Counted from the first letter of the stretch, positions 28,057-37,445 are shown. The stretch is 64,000 bases of DNA from Reichenbachiella carrageenanivorans (GCF_025639805.1 NZ_CP106735.1:3381501-3445500), one strand, 5' to 3'. Translations and numbers: made by a program. The notes: generated from the sequence alone by a model not told the origin.

Positions 28057-28584
28057 TGTCCAGGCGTGTATAGATTTGATGGCTCGTTTGGTTCGGATAA
28101 GGCCATGTCCAGAGATGATTTCGTAGGGAGAACCCAGTGCTTCTATTTCTTTTTTATAAATATCAAAAAGTAAACTACGATCGTGTGGGTTTTCCCGTAA
28201 GGGGTCATCTTCCCATGCCATATCGGGAGAAAGTAGTAAGTAAAGATCCACGGCACGTGCTGATAGTTGCTCTTGAATGAAAGCATCGCAGCGGTCGTAT
28301 TTCCATTCGGACCATACCTTGATCACTTCGAGGCTGGTGTCTATAAATACGATGGCGTTGTCGGAGGCTAATAGCTGGTCTTCTTGTTCGATTTGTCCTT
28401 TAGCGATTTCAAGTAAGTCGCTTTCTTGGTATGGGCGCTGAATTTCTGATAGGTACGTGCGTGCATACTCTGTCACCCAAGGCTGCTCGAAGTATTCACT
28501 TAGCTGCTTGGATAAGGTGGATTTGCCTGAGCACTCTGGCCCAGTTATGACGACCTTAAAAGGAGATTTGGAGATCTTTTCCAT
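28039..28584 (-). CDS. NadR-type nucleoside kinase (AAA_28 P-loop ATPase)
   Basis: 181 aa from ATG 28584. A Walker A motif GPECSGKS sits at residues 15-22, followed by PWVTEYARTYL, the pattern of the ribosylnicotinamide kinase domain of NadR. No nucleotidyltransferase domain is attached. It would phosphorylate a nucleoside entering through the PnuC-type transporter encoded just upstream, trapping it in the cell. The start chosen overlaps the transporter by 40 bp; an upstream ATG (28695) would add 37 residues of low-complexity Cys/His/Phe text that is merely transporter sequence in another frame. Confidence 0.82.
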   Translation of the reverse strand: MEKISKSPFKVVITGPECSGKSTLSKQLSEYFEQPWVTEYARTYLSEIQRPYQESDLLEIAKGQIEQEDQLLASDNAIVFIDTSLEVIKVWSEWKYDRCDAFIQEQLSARAVDLYLLLSPDMAWEDDPLRENPHDRSLLFDIYKKEIEALGSPYEIISGHGLIRTKRAIKSIHAWTSKKDQ

Positions 28585-29183
28585 GCTAAGTAGCCAGCCA
28601 CTGCCATGACAATGTACACGCCGTATAAAAATGAATAAAAATAAATGCCCTTGTAAAAATAGATGCCACAGGCCAATACATCTACAACAAACCAATAATA
28701 CCAGTTTTCCAATTTTTTCTTACTCATGAGCCAGATGCCAGTTATGCTCAGTATAGAGGTGGTAGCATCCCAATAGGGTAGTGCGGCGGGAGGGATGTGG
28801 CCCCAGATCAAATGAACATTTGATAAGAAGTATCCAAAGCCGATAATGCCTAAACAGGATAGTAGTAAGAGGGTTGAGTTTTGTTGAATAGAGTAGGTGG
28901 TGATGGGTAGGTTGTTTTCATTGGTTTGCTTGCCAAAGACCCAATAATACCAGCCGTACACATTAAGGATTAGAAATACGATATGAAGTAAGAGGTCGCC
29001 ATAAAGCTGTATTTTCCAGAAAACCACAAAAGACACCAATACATAGAGGATGCCAGCTGGCCAGGTCAGAATGCTTTCGCGAATCAAGTACCAGACGGAT
29101 AAAAGGCCGAAAACTAATCCTACAAATTCGTATAAGTCTATCCCTAGTGCATAGGTGGTTATTTCTTCGAAAATTTGATTCAT
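28545..29183 (-). CDS. PnuC-family vitamin (nicotinamide riboside or thiamine) transporter
   Basis: 212 aa with about seven membrane segments. The PnuC pattern is clear: LYEFVGLVFGLLSVWYLIRES, LTWPAGILYVLVSFVVFW, LYGDLLLHIVFLILNVYGWYYW (each about 20 residues) and NWYYWFVVDVLACGIYF. Relatives carry nicotinamide riboside (PnuC), thiamine (PnuT) or riboflavin (PnuX) by facilitated diffusion and rely on a cytoplasmic kinase to trap the substrate. The coupled NadR-type kinase favours nicotinamide riboside; the nearby thiamine operon leaves thiamine possible. Confidence 0.88.
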   Translation of the reverse strand: MNQIFEEITTYALGIDLYEFVGLVFGLLSVWYLIRESILTWPAGILYVLVSFVVFWKIQLYGDLLLHIVFLILNVYGWYYWVFGKQTNENNLPITTYSIQQNSTLLLLSCLGIIGFGYFLSNVHLIWGHIPPAALPYWDATTSILSITGIWLMSKKKLENWYYWFVVDVLACGIYFYKGIYFYSFLYGVYIVMAVAGYLAWKRSPNLLLRSS

Positions 29184-29243
29184 GCAGTAGGGTTGTTCAG
29201 ATGGTTTGGTGTTGCAATAATAGCATAGAAATCAATCAACTGA

Positions 29244-30023
29244 TTAGATCATCCCCTCGCGAATACTACGGGCGATTAATTCAGTAGTGTTTTTACTATT
29301 TGTTTTCTTTAGAATGTTTCTTCGATGAGAGGTTACCGTATTGATAGAAATAAACAATTTGTCAGCGATCTCTTCAGTGCTATGGCCAAATGAGATCAGT
29401 CGGATAATGTCTCGTTCTCTGAATGTGATTTGCTCGGCGATTAGTTTTTGTTCGCTATAGGTTTTGAAAAAAACGGTCTCGTATTCATTTTTATCATTGA
29501 GCATTTTGGCGGAAGCTCTAATAGGTAAATGCCCTCCTGTGATGGGAAGCAAACTGTAATGTGCCAAACCAATGATGGGTTTTCCTTCTTCGTCGAAATA
29601 CATGGGGGTGGTGTGCTGGAGGATCGGGTGGTAGATGCCATCCGCCATTTTGATTCGGTAGTTCCATGTATAGCTTACCTTTTTGCGGTCGAGTATGTCT
29701 ATCTCCGACATGGTAAATATCATAAGATCGTTTAATGATTGTAGCCAGAGTGACATCTCATCAGGGTGCATATGTTCCCACCAGAACGTCATGCCTTTGT
29801 TACACATCATTTCGGTGTTCATCCCAGTACAGGGTTGAAAATTTTTACTCACGTACTCAAAAGAGCGAGTGGTGGTATTGGTAATACAAAAAAACGTGTT
29901 GCTGTGTGGAATATATTGATCGAGCTCTTTGAGCTTTTCGATGTGGTTTTCCAAAAAATCCCCTCTAAACTCTTGATAAGTCTCAAAAATTTCCGAGTAA
30001 TCGGATATGATTTTACTGTTCAT
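29244..30023 (-). CDS. LuxR-type transcriptional regulator with PAS-like sensor domain
   Basis: 259 aa. The C-terminal LuxR helix-turn-helix spans about residues 195-255 (ITFRERDIIRLISFGHSTEE, then IADKLFISINTVTSHRRNI). The N-terminal 180 residues resemble a PAS fold (TRSFEYVSKNFQPCTGMN, YNWRIKM-like YTWNYRIKMADGIYHPILQ). Such proteins are one-component regulators in Bacteroidota. The gene is monocistronic; the ligand and targets are not known. Confidence 0.88.
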   Translation of the reverse strand: MNSKIISDYSEIFETYQEFRGDFLENHIEKLKELDQYIPHSNTFFCITNTTTRSFEYVSKNFQPCTGMNTEMMCNKGMTFWWEHMHPDEMSLWLQSLNDLMIFTMSEIDILDRKKVSYTWNYRIKMADGIYHPILQHTTPMYFDEEGKPIIGLAHYSLLPITGGHLPIRASAKMLNDKNEYETVFFKTYSEQKLIAEQITFRERDIIRLISFGHSTEEIADKLFISINTVTSHRRNILKKTNSKNTTELIARSIREGMI

Positions 30024-30145
30024 GTTATCCTTAGCTGGTTAAACTAATATGGTTAGGAAGGTATGAGGGGTGCCTAAAACACCTGAGTTAATATATAAAA
30101 TATTTGTTTTAAACGAAATTGCTGATTGAATCTGAGTGGCAAAGG

Positions 30146-30667
30146 TCAGCCTGGAGATACTGAATTGCTTTGAGGTTGCGTGACATCAGCGTTTTTGATT
30201 GATTCTGTATATCGGGCAGATACGATTTCTCTTTGAATCATATACGAATTGTCTTGATGACAAATGTGAGAGCACCCGATAGAAAGTGCTTGCCCAGGGA
30301 GCAATTCATATTCACGAAGCATTTCATCAATTTTATTGCCTGGAAGCTTAAATTTAGCTCTGATCACTGCGGCTATGGGTCGTTCTGCATTTTTGTTTTC
30401 CATAATTAGCGCAATGCCACATTTCTTTTTGGAGCAGCTGCCGTTAGCGTAGATGCTGATGTCGTCTGTAGCTTCTTTGCTGAACTCATTGCCTTCAAAT
30501 GCTGCGCCTCCACCATTTTGTGAAGCCAGTGCCAGTTCATAAATGTCCTTGTATGTGAGCTCACTGGCTTGCTTTTCCTCGGGTGGGGCAGAAGGATCAG
30601 TAGTCCTTTTGCTGCACGCACCAAGGCTGAGCAAGATCAATGAAACAAGGATAAACTGTTTGATCAT
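30146..30667 (-). CDS. Lipoprotein of unknown function
   Basis: 173 aa with a lipoprotein signal peptide (lipobox SLGAC, Cys18), followed by a Thr/Ser/Pro-rich linker. The mature domain has pairs of cysteines (NGSCSKKKCG, and IGCSHICHQD), which may form disulfides in the periplasm. No family recognised. It is divergent from the CsbD-like gene and has no operon partner. Confidence 0.78.
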   Translation of the reverse strand: MIKQFILVSLILLSLGACSKRTTDPSAPPEEKQASELTYKDIYELALASQNGGGAAFEGNEFSKEATDDISIYANGSCSKKKCGIALIMENKNAERPIAAVIRAKFKLPGNKIDEMLREYELLPGQALSIGCSHICHQDNSYMIQREIVSARYTESIKNADVTQPQSNSVSPG

Positions 30668-30838
30668 GGATATGGTAATTGAATTTGCTGCAATTATAGT
30701 TAAAGTTAAGGCGAAATTTCACTCTAAGATCATTGGATATAGCACTATTCTTAGCTTTTTTGTTGTGATTGGACATCAAATGAGAGGTTATTTGTCATAT
30801 CCTAAGTCGCCCTGTCCTAAATTGTATAACTTGCACTC

Positions 30839-31024
30839 ATGAATATTGTAAGAAGTTGGAGAGAGCAAAAAATCATACTCAAAATGTGGTTTCCTGTTTT
30901 GAGAGATGAAGATTTTTTGTTTGAACCTGGTGAAAGAGAAAGTATGCTAGACAGACTCGCGGCAAAGCTTAGCAAGACGCGGACTGAATTAGAATCATTA
31001 TTTGCGGAGTTGCAACTATACTAG
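30839..31024 (+). CDS. CsbD-family general stress protein
   Basis: 61 aa. The sequence pattern (SWREQKIILK near the start, DEDFLFEPGERESMLDRLAA, KLSKTRTELESLF) matches short CsbD/YjbJ-like proteins common in Bacteroidota, which are induced by stress and of unknown mechanism. Its own promoter region (30668-30838) shows no exact TAnnTTTG box. Confidence 0.75.
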   Translation: MNIVRSWREQKIILKMWFPVLRDEDFLFEPGERESMLDRLAAKLSKTRTELESLFAELQLY

Positions 31025-31163
31025 TTGATTTTTAGGACCTTGTCCTTTCACTCTTTTTACCTAAATCATATTCAACCTCACTTGTAGTTATTAGCAGCTC
31101 CCTTCTTGAGTAAAACAGCTCGAGGAATTTTAATTTTTTATTTAATACAAAACAAAATTTGAC

Positions 31164-31562
31164 ATGGAAATTCATGCATTAGACACCCTTAAGTATTCAT
31201 ACCTGTGGAATAAGTATCGCCCGATGGTGGTCAAGTTGATGAAGGATGCTGCAGATGAACCACAGCAATATAAGTTTTTGAAACACGAATTTCACGACAT
31301 CAACCCAAAGGAAAAAGGAGGGCATTCGTTCGATTTTGAATTGGCAAATGGAAGGCCTAGTAAAGAAATGAAGACATCGATGGTAGCAAGAAGCTTATAT
31401 GCTGTGATCGATCAATCGTCAAAAGCAGCCGAGTTGGCTCAAGGTGCTACTTATGGTTTTGTAATGGATAAGCAGTACAATCTGCACATTACACTTATCG
31501 AACCTAAAGCTGAAAAAGCATCAGAAGTAGCCGTAGAAGAAGTAGCCTCTGAAGAAAAATAA
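31164..31562 (+). CDS. Conserved small cytoplasmic protein, unknown
   Basis: 132 aa without signal peptide or membrane segment. The N-terminus (HALDTLKYSYLWNKYRPMVV) is aromatic and basic, the centre contains SKEMKTSMVARSLYAVIDQS, and the tail is a Glu/Ala/Val-rich low-complexity stretch. It looks like a conserved Bacteroidota protein, but no function can be given. A very strong terminator follows 34 nt after the stop. Confidence 0.75.
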   Translation: MEIHALDTLKYSYLWNKYRPMVVKLMKDAADEPQQYKFLKHEFHDINPKEKGGHSFDFELANGRPSKEMKTSMVARSLYAVIDQSSKAAELAQGATYGFVMDKQYNLHITLIEPKAEKASEVAVEEVASEEK

Positions 31563-31595
31563 TAGCAAGGAAGTATCTTGTCTCGGATTTATATA

Positions 31596-31635
31596 AAAAA
31601 TGCCTCTCAATAATTATTGAGAGGCATTTTTTATG
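31596..31635. terminator. Bidirectional Rho-independent terminator
   Basis: A perfect palindrome with arms AAAATGCCTCTCAATAA and its complement, flanked by A and T runs, so it can work on both strands. It sits between the convergent genes at 31164-31562 and 31631-32464, touching the stop of the latter. Confidence 0.92.
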
Positions 31636-32464
31636 ATACGAGTTCTATGCCTTGATCAGTGATCACTATTAGCTTCTCTTTGTACAGGTTTCCCAGTGAT
31701 CGTTTGAAATTTTTCTTGCTCATCTGTAGCATCATCTGGATTTCTTCAGGAGAGCTTTTGTCGTGGAGAGCCAGCTTGCCATTGTTGAGTTTGAGGCGTT
31801 CGATGATTCTGGCTGCTCCATCTTCAAGGAGATCTAGGCCTGTTTTTCTCAGGCTGATATCGACTTTGCCATCTTCTCGGACTTCTTTTACATAACCCCT
31901 CATTTTTTCGCCTTTCAGCAATTCTTGAAAGACTTCATTTTCATAGACCAGTCCCTGATATTTATTATTCACAATAACTGCCGTGCCCAGTGGGGTAGTT
32001 TCCCCAATGATCAAATCCACTTCTTCGTCTTTTTCTAGTTCTACATGCTCAGATTCAATATAATAATGAACCTTTGCACTAGCGGCGAGCCTTTTGGTGA
32101 TCTGATCCAGATACATATAGATCATATGCCATTGGCCAGGGCGCATATTTTTTTGCTGTTCGCTAAAGGGTACAAGTAGATCTTTTTCCAATCCCATGTC
32201 CATGAAAGCCCCAATGTTGTTGACATCTTTTACTTCCAGACAGGCAAATTCATTGCGCATCACCTTGGGTACCAGTGTGGTAGCTACGATGCGATCTTCC
32301 GAATCCGTATAAACGAATACATCCAGTACATCCTCGTCTTTGGCATCTTGGGGTACATATTTATTAGGCAATAGCACTTCGTTTTCTTCTTCATCGATCA
32401 GGATGGCTCCTGGAGGTACGATTCTGGCTATTTTGAGACTGTTGTATCTACCGATTTCTATCAT
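31631..32464 (-). CDS. CvfB/YitL-family S1 RNA-binding protein
   Basis: 277 aa. The domain order fits CvfB: two N-terminal S1-like domains (about 1-140; GRYNSLKIARIVPPGAILID, then NNIGAFMDMGLEKDLLVPFS), a third S1-like domain (about 150-215; VNNKYQGLVYENEVF, EVREDGKVDISLRK) and a C-terminal winged helix (about 220-277; FKRSLGNLYKEKLIVITDQG). Such proteins bind RNA and modulate gene expression or virulence in Firmicutes; the role in Bacteroidota is unclear. Monocistronic. Confidence 0.9.
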   Translation of the reverse strand: MIEIGRYNSLKIARIVPPGAILIDEEENEVLLPNKYVPQDAKDEDVLDVFVYTDSEDRIVATTLVPKVMRNEFACLEVKDVNNIGAFMDMGLEKDLLVPFSEQQKNMRPGQWHMIYMYLDQITKRLAASAKVHYYIESEHVELEKDEEVDLIIGETTPLGTAVIVNNKYQGLVYENEVFQELLKGEKMRGYVKEVREDGKVDISLRKTGLDLLEDGAARIIERLKLNNGKLALHDKSSPEEIQMMLQMSKKNFKRSLGNLYKEKLIVITDQGIELVS

Positions 32465-32468
32465 GCAG

Positions 32469-32476
32469 CAAAGCTA
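32469..32476 (-). promoter_or_regulatory. Possible -7 box (TAGCTTTG) of the CvfB-like gene
   Basis: The minus strand reads TAGCTTTG, an exact consensus match, but only 4 nt before the start codon. This implies an almost leaderless transcript, which makes the call weak. Confidence 0.25.
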
Positions 32477-32524
32477 GCTGAATTTGCTGGTTTTTGGGTG
32501 CTCGTGGTGTGAAGCTTGGAGGAA

Positions 32525-33502
32525 TCAGCCACGCCAGACCAAATAACTCAAATAAAGGAGATAAGTGAATACAAAAAGGAAACCCATACCACGGCCTATT
32601 TTTGCCTTTCGGCCAATGACGATAGCCAAGATCAGTAAAGTGCTAGACCCGATGACCATGAGTATATCAGAATTGGATACAATGTCAAATGGTAGAGGCC
32701 TGATCAAGGAACTAACTCCTAATATCCAGAGTAGGTTGAAAATATTGGAGCCTACTACGTTGCCTACTGCCATGTCGGCTTGGCCTCTTTTGGCTGCAAT
32801 GGCAGATGTGACTAGCTCAGGCAGAGAGGTGCCAATGGCCACTACCGTCAGCCCTATAAAGGTCTCACTTAGCCCGAAAAACAGTGCAATTTCGAAAGCA
32901 CCATCCACGACCCACTTGCCTCCTACAAACAAAGCTAGCGAACCTCCTATGATATATAGAATAGATCGGGTTTGAGGTAGGAGTATGATTGTGTCTTCAT
33001 TCGCATCCATGTCTGGTTCGTTTTCTTTGGACCTAGAGACTACATAGATGTAGGTCATGAAGAGACCAAAAAAGAACAGTAGAATCATGCCGTCGTATCG
33101 ACTCAGGGTCAATCCCTTTACATCTACAAACAAGTCTGCATTAGCTAAAAAGCCAACCATAAAGGTGGCGAGCAAGGTAATAGGGATTTCGGTAAAATAG
33201 ATGCTTTTTTTGATCGGCAATGGGCTGATGATTGCAGCCACTCCTAGGATCAATAATACATTGGCCACATTGCTACCTAATACATTGCCAATGGCAAGCT
33301 CGGAGCTACCGTCGAAGCTTGCCAGTAGGTTGACGATTAGCTCTGGCATACTGGTGCCAAAAGACACGATGGTGAGCCCAATGACTAATTCAGGAATGTT
33401 GTTGCGCTTGGCAATGGAGGAAGCGCCATCTACTAAAATGTCTGCTCCTTTTATGAGTAATACAAAACCAATGACAAATAAGACGTAAACCATAAATAGC
33501 AT
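32525..33502 (-). CDS. Calcium/sodium antiporter (CaCA family, YrbG-type)
   Basis: 325 aa with ten predicted membrane segments. The two alpha-repeats that form the ion path are clear: SFGTSMPELIVN (about 48-58) with GNVLGSN after it, and AIGTSLPELVTS with GNVVGSN in the second half. The inverted duplication is typical of Na+/Ca2+ exchangers. It would extrude Ca2+ in exchange for Na+ or H+ at the inner membrane. Single gene. Confidence 0.93.
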   Translation of the reverse strand: MLFMVYVLFVIGFVLLIKGADILVDGASSIAKRNNIPELVIGLTIVSFGTSMPELIVNLLASFDGSSELAIGNVLGSNVANVLLILGVAAIISPLPIKKSIYFTEIPITLLATFMVGFLANADLFVDVKGLTLSRYDGMILLFFFGLFMTYIYVVSRSKENEPDMDANEDTIILLPQTRSILYIIGGSLALFVGGKWVVDGAFEIALFFGLSETFIGLTVVAIGTSLPELVTSAIAAKRGQADMAVGNVVGSNIFNLLWILGVSSLIRPLPFDIVSNSDILMVIGSSTLLILAIVIGRKAKIGRGMGFLFVFTYLLYLSYLVWRG

Positions 33503-33558
33503 TTAATTATTCGTCAATGATAATCTGAAAATGATAAATAATTGCTGTTTTTAGCCAT

Positions 33559-33604
33559 AAAAAAAGAAATCCGTTCAAACTACGAATATCGTGGTTTGAA
33601 CGGA
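33559..33604 (-). terminator. Terminator of the VWA-protein gene
   Basis: Long stem TCCGTTCAAACTACGA (33570-33585) / TCGTGGTTTGAACGGA (33589-33604) with one wobble, followed on the minus strand by a T-rich run at 33565-33559. Confidence 0.88.
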
Positions 33605-33626
33605 ATCAGGGAGAGATATCATTTGT

Positions 33627-34775
33627 TTATTTGAAAATCAATTGTTTGGATTTGCCTACTTCTTTGATGGAGTTGATCATGGCATGATCTAGTGTGTTTT
33701 CAGACGCTTCTGCTGGTTTGTGCGCTGCGATGTATTGTTTACGTTGGTTACTCAGAGTTTGGATATCTTTTTTAATAGCAGCTCGTTTGGTAGTGAGTTC
33801 TTTTACGTATGATTTTTTTTCTTCCGTATCCATATTTTGCATGGGGGCAGGGAGGTACTCTTCTTCTACAGATTCTAGTATTGCGGCATCGTCTTCGTAG
33901 GCGTCCACTAGATCCCAACTGCTGTTTTTGTAAGCATGTGAACTTTTTGAAATTGCTCTGCTTACTTTGTTAGACTGGCTGTAAGACTCAGCATTTGCAT
34001 CTTGTGCTATTTGTTTTTCTTTTTTGCTTTTACCTTGTGCCCCATAGTAGATGTAGGTTTTGTTCATTTCGTCGTTGAGCCTGTCTATTTTGTCATCGTA
34101 TGGAGTAGGTACATACACGGTTTTTTGATTTTGTTGGATACTCATATACGATCCTCCAGTCAGTGTAGCGCCATGCCTCCAAGAGCTTCGCACGCCTTCT
34201 TGATAGTCTCCGCAGTAGATTGTATTCACTACGATATCTTGCTGTTTAGCGAGATTACAAGCGGATTCGTAGGTTACATTACCTTGAGTAAATGGTTCAT
34301 TTCCTGCTATGAATATCATTTTTAAGTCAGTCTTGGCTTTAGACCAGTTTAATTTTTGGATGGACTTGTCTATGGCGTAGCCGCAGTATTCATCGCCGCC
34401 ATTGGTAGATAGCGCGAATAGTTTTTCAGAGATGTCGTCTAGATCTGTGGTCAGGTCTGTAACCATTCGCATATATCCCTCGGCTTGAGGCAGGTTATCA
34501 TTGCCGTATTCAAACAAGGCAATTTTTATTTCTGGTCGAGTGCCATTGCCACATTTGGCTGCTGCCAGTTCATTGACTATCGTCCAAAGTTGTGATTTGG
34601 CCTGTTCGATGAGTCCATCCATGCTATTGCTTGTGTCGAGCAGGAGAGCGATCATGATTTCTTGTTGATCAGGAGCGGGTTTAGCTTGGCTGGTAGGAGA
34701 GAAACATCTCAAAATGAAAGTAGTGATAAAAAAGAAAGCGATTGTTTTTACGGATATTGAGATTGAATTCTTCAT
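33627..34775 (-). CDS. Secreted VWA-domain protein
   Basis: 382 aa. A signal or anchor segment occupies about residues 10-31. A von Willebrand A domain follows with the metal-site motif DTSNS (Asp47, Ser49, Ser51), and a later Thr and Asp region (VTDLTTDLDD; TNGGDEYCG). The C-terminal third is helical and lysine-rich (coiled-coil-like; ELTTKRAAIKKDIQTLSNQR). VWA domains bind protein partners through a divalent cation; no partner is seen nearby. Monocistronic with its own terminator. Confidence 0.88.
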   Translation of the reverse strand: MKNSISISVKTIAFFFITTFILRCFSPTSQAKPAPDQQEIMIALLLDTSNSMDGLIEQAKSQLWTIVNELAAAKCGNGTRPEIKIALFEYGNDNLPQAEGYMRMVTDLTTDLDDISEKLFALSTNGGDEYCGYAIDKSIQKLNWSKAKTDLKMIFIAGNEPFTQGNVTYESACNLAKQQDIVVNTIYCGDYQEGVRSSWRHGATLTGGSYMSIQQNQKTVYVPTPYDDKIDRLNDEMNKTYIYYGAQGKSKKEKQIAQDANAESYSQSNKVSRAISKSSHAYKNSSWDLVDAYEDDAAILESVEEEYLPAPMQNMDTEEKKSYVKELTTKRAAIKKDIQTLSNQRKQYIAAHKPAEASENTLDHAMINSIKEVGKSKQLIFK

Positions 34776-34980
34776 GACTTTTTGTTTTTAATGATGCCTC
34801 AAATGTGAACTGGAAAGACTAAAGAAAATAGTTGAAATGAGTGAAGGGCTACTATCAATGAGGGAAATAGGAATGCGGTTTAGGCGAGCTGTATTTTTTG
34901 ATTCTAGATATAAAAAACTCATTTTTTATTCCCTGTATTTGTATGCACATTTGTTGACGTACAAACGATTATTAGACTTT

Positions 34981-35475
34981 ATGCAAACTCCACGTATAGT
35001 AGATATGGCGTCAGAGCAATTGGTAGGATTATCTGTAGAGATGTCTTATACTAATAATATGACGGGTTGGTTGTGGGGGCAGTTTATGCCCAGAAGACAT
35101 GAGATTAAAAATCTAGTTTCTCAGGATAAGTATTCATTGCAAGTCTTTTCTGCGGATTTTGATTGGTATACAGCGGATCCTGACACTCAATTTGTGAAAT
35201 GGGCAGCAATGGCCGTAACCCATTCCACTGAAGTGCCATCGGGTATGGCTACTTTAACTCTGGAAGGAGGGCAGTATGCCGTATTCGTGCATAGGGGATT
35301 GGCGAGTGAGTTTCTAATTACACTACATTATATTTTGGAAACTTGGATGCCTACTTCTGGATATGTGCCAGACACGTCTCGACCTCAGTTCGAAATTTTA
35401 GGAGAAAAGTATAGGAGAGATGATCCCAAATCTGAAGAAGAAATTTGGTTTCCTATTAAGAAAAAAACAATTTGA
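34981..35475 (+). CDS. GyrI-like/AraC effector-binding-domain protein
   Basis: 164 aa from ATG 34981. The text matches the GyrI-like small-molecule binding fold (PRIVDMASEQLVGLSVEMSY at the start, GMATLTLEGGQYAVFVHRGL in the middle, then ETWMPTSGY and RPQFEILGEKY near the end). It has no DNA-binding domain. Upstream ATGs (34837 etc.) would add up to 48 residues of poorly related sequence, so the later start is preferred. The stop overlaps the next gene, a histidine kinase, by 4 bp. Confidence 0.8.
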   Translation: MQTPRIVDMASEQLVGLSVEMSYTNNMTGWLWGQFMPRRHEIKNLVSQDKYSLQVFSADFDWYTADPDTQFVKWAAMAVTHSTEVPSGMATLTLEGGQYAVFVHRGLASEFLITLHYILETWMPTSGYVPDTSRPQFEILGEKYRRDDPKSEEEIWFPIKKKTI

Positions 35476-37445
35476 TTAGTGTCAAAACCATAACGATCGT
35501 AATCATATTGGCACTAAGCCATGTGACCTTTTCGCAAGAGAAGGAAAAGGAAAAGGTACGCTACAAAAGCCTGTCTGAGCGTAGTATTGATACTGATCAG
35601 AGTGCTATAGACTTGCTAGAAACAGCCGAAGGAATGATTTCGACGGATCCTGCACGAGCTTTGGATTTGATAGAACAGGCGCTCGCTACTAGTATCACTC
35701 AGCAGAGTGTTTTTCATGAGGCAAAATGTTATTTGTTATTAGCTGAGATTAATGAAAATCAATCTGAAATGGCATTAGCTAACCAAAATTACTTAGAAGC
35801 CTATCAGCGTCTTTTTAAGGGGTATGGAAAAACTATGGATTTTGAAGAGACGCTTGAAGGGTTGGGGCGGGTCAATGAGGCACTGGGAAATTATGGTCAG
35901 GCGGTGCAGTTTTATGAGCGATTATTGGGTTTGACTACTGATGAAAACAAAAGGTTGGAAATAGAGCTGAAACTTGCAGCTATTGAAATAAAGCAAAACG
36001 AGTCTCAAATGGCGCTCAAACGAATGAGTGAATTGGAACCATCCGCTACTTATCATCAATCCAAGTCCTTGCAGTCTAAAGGGCGGGCGATCAAAGCACG
36101 TGCATATGCACAGCAGGAAAACTATGAGGCAGCTGAGGAATCCTTGGCACCAGCCCCAGAGCTAATCACAGAAGGATTACATGAGTCTATGGATGATATG
36201 CAAGTTCCTATACTCGAAGATGAAGAGGCTGAAGAACTACTTAATATCTACTCGCAGCAGAATAGGCAAGCGGATGAAATAGCACTCCGAGAAAAAATAG
36301 CGGCTAGTAAAACAGAAGCAAACCTTCCCCTCCAAGCGGCCAAGCAAAGACAGGCTATTGGTAAGGTGCTGATCGAGCAGGGGCGAACCCAAGATGCAAT
36401 CAATCAACTGAAACAAGCGGTGATACTAGCTGATTCTACAGGGCACAGAGAGGAGCAAGCCAGTGCCTATTTGGCATTGGCGGAAGCCTATACGCGAACA
36501 GGAGAATCGGAGTTGGCTTTAGCAGCCTATGCTCGTCATAGTCAGGCGATGGAGGATTGGATGGAAGAGCAGCGAAGCCAAAGGAGTTTTCGAGAGACCT
36601 TGCTCAAAAAGCAACAAGACATACAGGCCCTTACCAAAGATATGGCATTGGATGAGTCGAGTTACCTGCTCGAAGAGACCACAAGCGAGCTCCAAGCACA
36701 GCAGCTCAAGGGACAACGGTTGCTGATTTATGGATTGTCGATGCTGCTATTGTTTGTAATGTTAGGAGCATTTTTTGTTTACCGAAAGGCATTGCAAACG
36801 AAGCGGGTGGGGCAACTGCTTGCTCTGAAATCCTTACGAGCACAGATGAATCCTCATTTTATTTTCAATGCTTTAAATTCTGTCAATCAGTTTGTAGCAC
36901 TCAATGACGAGAGAGCAGCAAATAAATTTTTGGCAGATTTTTCTAAACTGATGCGAATGGTTTTGGATAATTCTCAAAAGGAATTTATCTCTCTGAGAGA
37001 AGAGCAAGATATGATTGCGTTGTATCTAAAGTTGGAGCACTACCGGTTTAGAGATCAATTTGAATATGAGTTTGTAGTAGACCCCGAATTAGATTTGGAT
37101 GATATAGAAATACCTCCTATGCTGCTGCAACCACATATAGAAAATGCCATCTGGCATGGTCTCAGATACAAAAAAGAAAAGGGACACTTGCGGGTTAATA
37201 TTTACCAAAACGGATCAGGGATAAAAATCAGTATCGAAGATGACGGTATTGGCCGAACGGAATCAGCTAGATCAAAAACAGTGAATCAAAAGAAGAAAAA
37301 TTCGGTAGGATTGAAAAATACACAAGAACGAATTTCGATTATCAATGAAGTGTATCGTACACATTACGCCATAGTGGTGTCAGATTTGAACGATGATGGC
37401 ACAGGTACACGAGTAGAAATATTGACACCAACTTATCATGGATAA
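35472..37445 (+). CDS. LytS-type sensor histidine kinase with TPR sensor region
   Basis: 657 aa from a TTG start that overlaps the previous stop by 4 bp (TTGA) and yields a good signal peptide (cleavage near TFSQ). Periplasmic tetratricopeptide repeats fill about residues 40-400, one membrane helix follows (about 417-437), then a LytS-type kinase: QMNPHFIFNALNS with the phospho-accepting His462, and HATPase motifs ENAIWHGLRYK (N box) and IEDDGIG with GLKNTQERI (G boxes). It pairs with the LytTR regulator 8 bp overlapped downstream. Confidence 0.92.
   Translation: MISVKTITIVIILALSHVTFSQEKEKEKVRYKSLSERSIDTDQSAIDLLETAEGMISTDPARALDLIEQALATSITQQSVFHEAKCYLLLAEINENQSEMALANQNYLEAYQRLFKGYGKTMDFEETLEGLGRVNEALGNYGQAVQFYERLLGLTTDENKRLEIELKLAAIEIKQNESQMALKRMSELEPSATYHQSKSLQSKGRAIKARAYAQQENYEAAEESLAPAPELITEGLHESMDDMQVPILEDEEAEELLNIYSQQNRQADEIALREKIAASKTEANLPLQAAKQRQAIGKVLIEQGRTQDAINQLKQAVILADSTGHREEQASAYLALAEAYTRTGESELALAAYARHSQAMEDWMEEQRSQRSFRETLLKKQQDIQALTKDMALDESSYLLEETTSELQAQQLKGQRLLIYGLSMLLLFVMLGAFFVYRKALQTKRVGQLLALKSLRAQMNPHFIFNALNSVNQFVALNDERAANKFLADFSKLMRMVLDNSQKEFISLREEQDMIALYLKLEHYRFRDQFEYEFVVDPELDLDDIEIPPMLLQPHIENAIWHGLRYKKEKGHLRVNIYQNGSGIKISIEDDGIGRTESARSKTVNQKKKNSVGLKNTQERISIINEVYRTHYAIVVSDLNDDGTGTRVEILTPTYHG

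Noticed and set aside
28585..28695. 37-residue N-terminal extension of the NadR-type kinase from ATG 28695
   Set aside because: The extension is Cys/Phe/His-rich text translated out of frame from the PnuC gene and lies before the natural start of the P-loop fold.
34837..34980. 48-residue N-terminal extension of the GyrI-like protein
   Set aside because: The fold begins at PRIVDMASEQLVG; the extra residues are unlike family members, and ATG 34981 is well placed.
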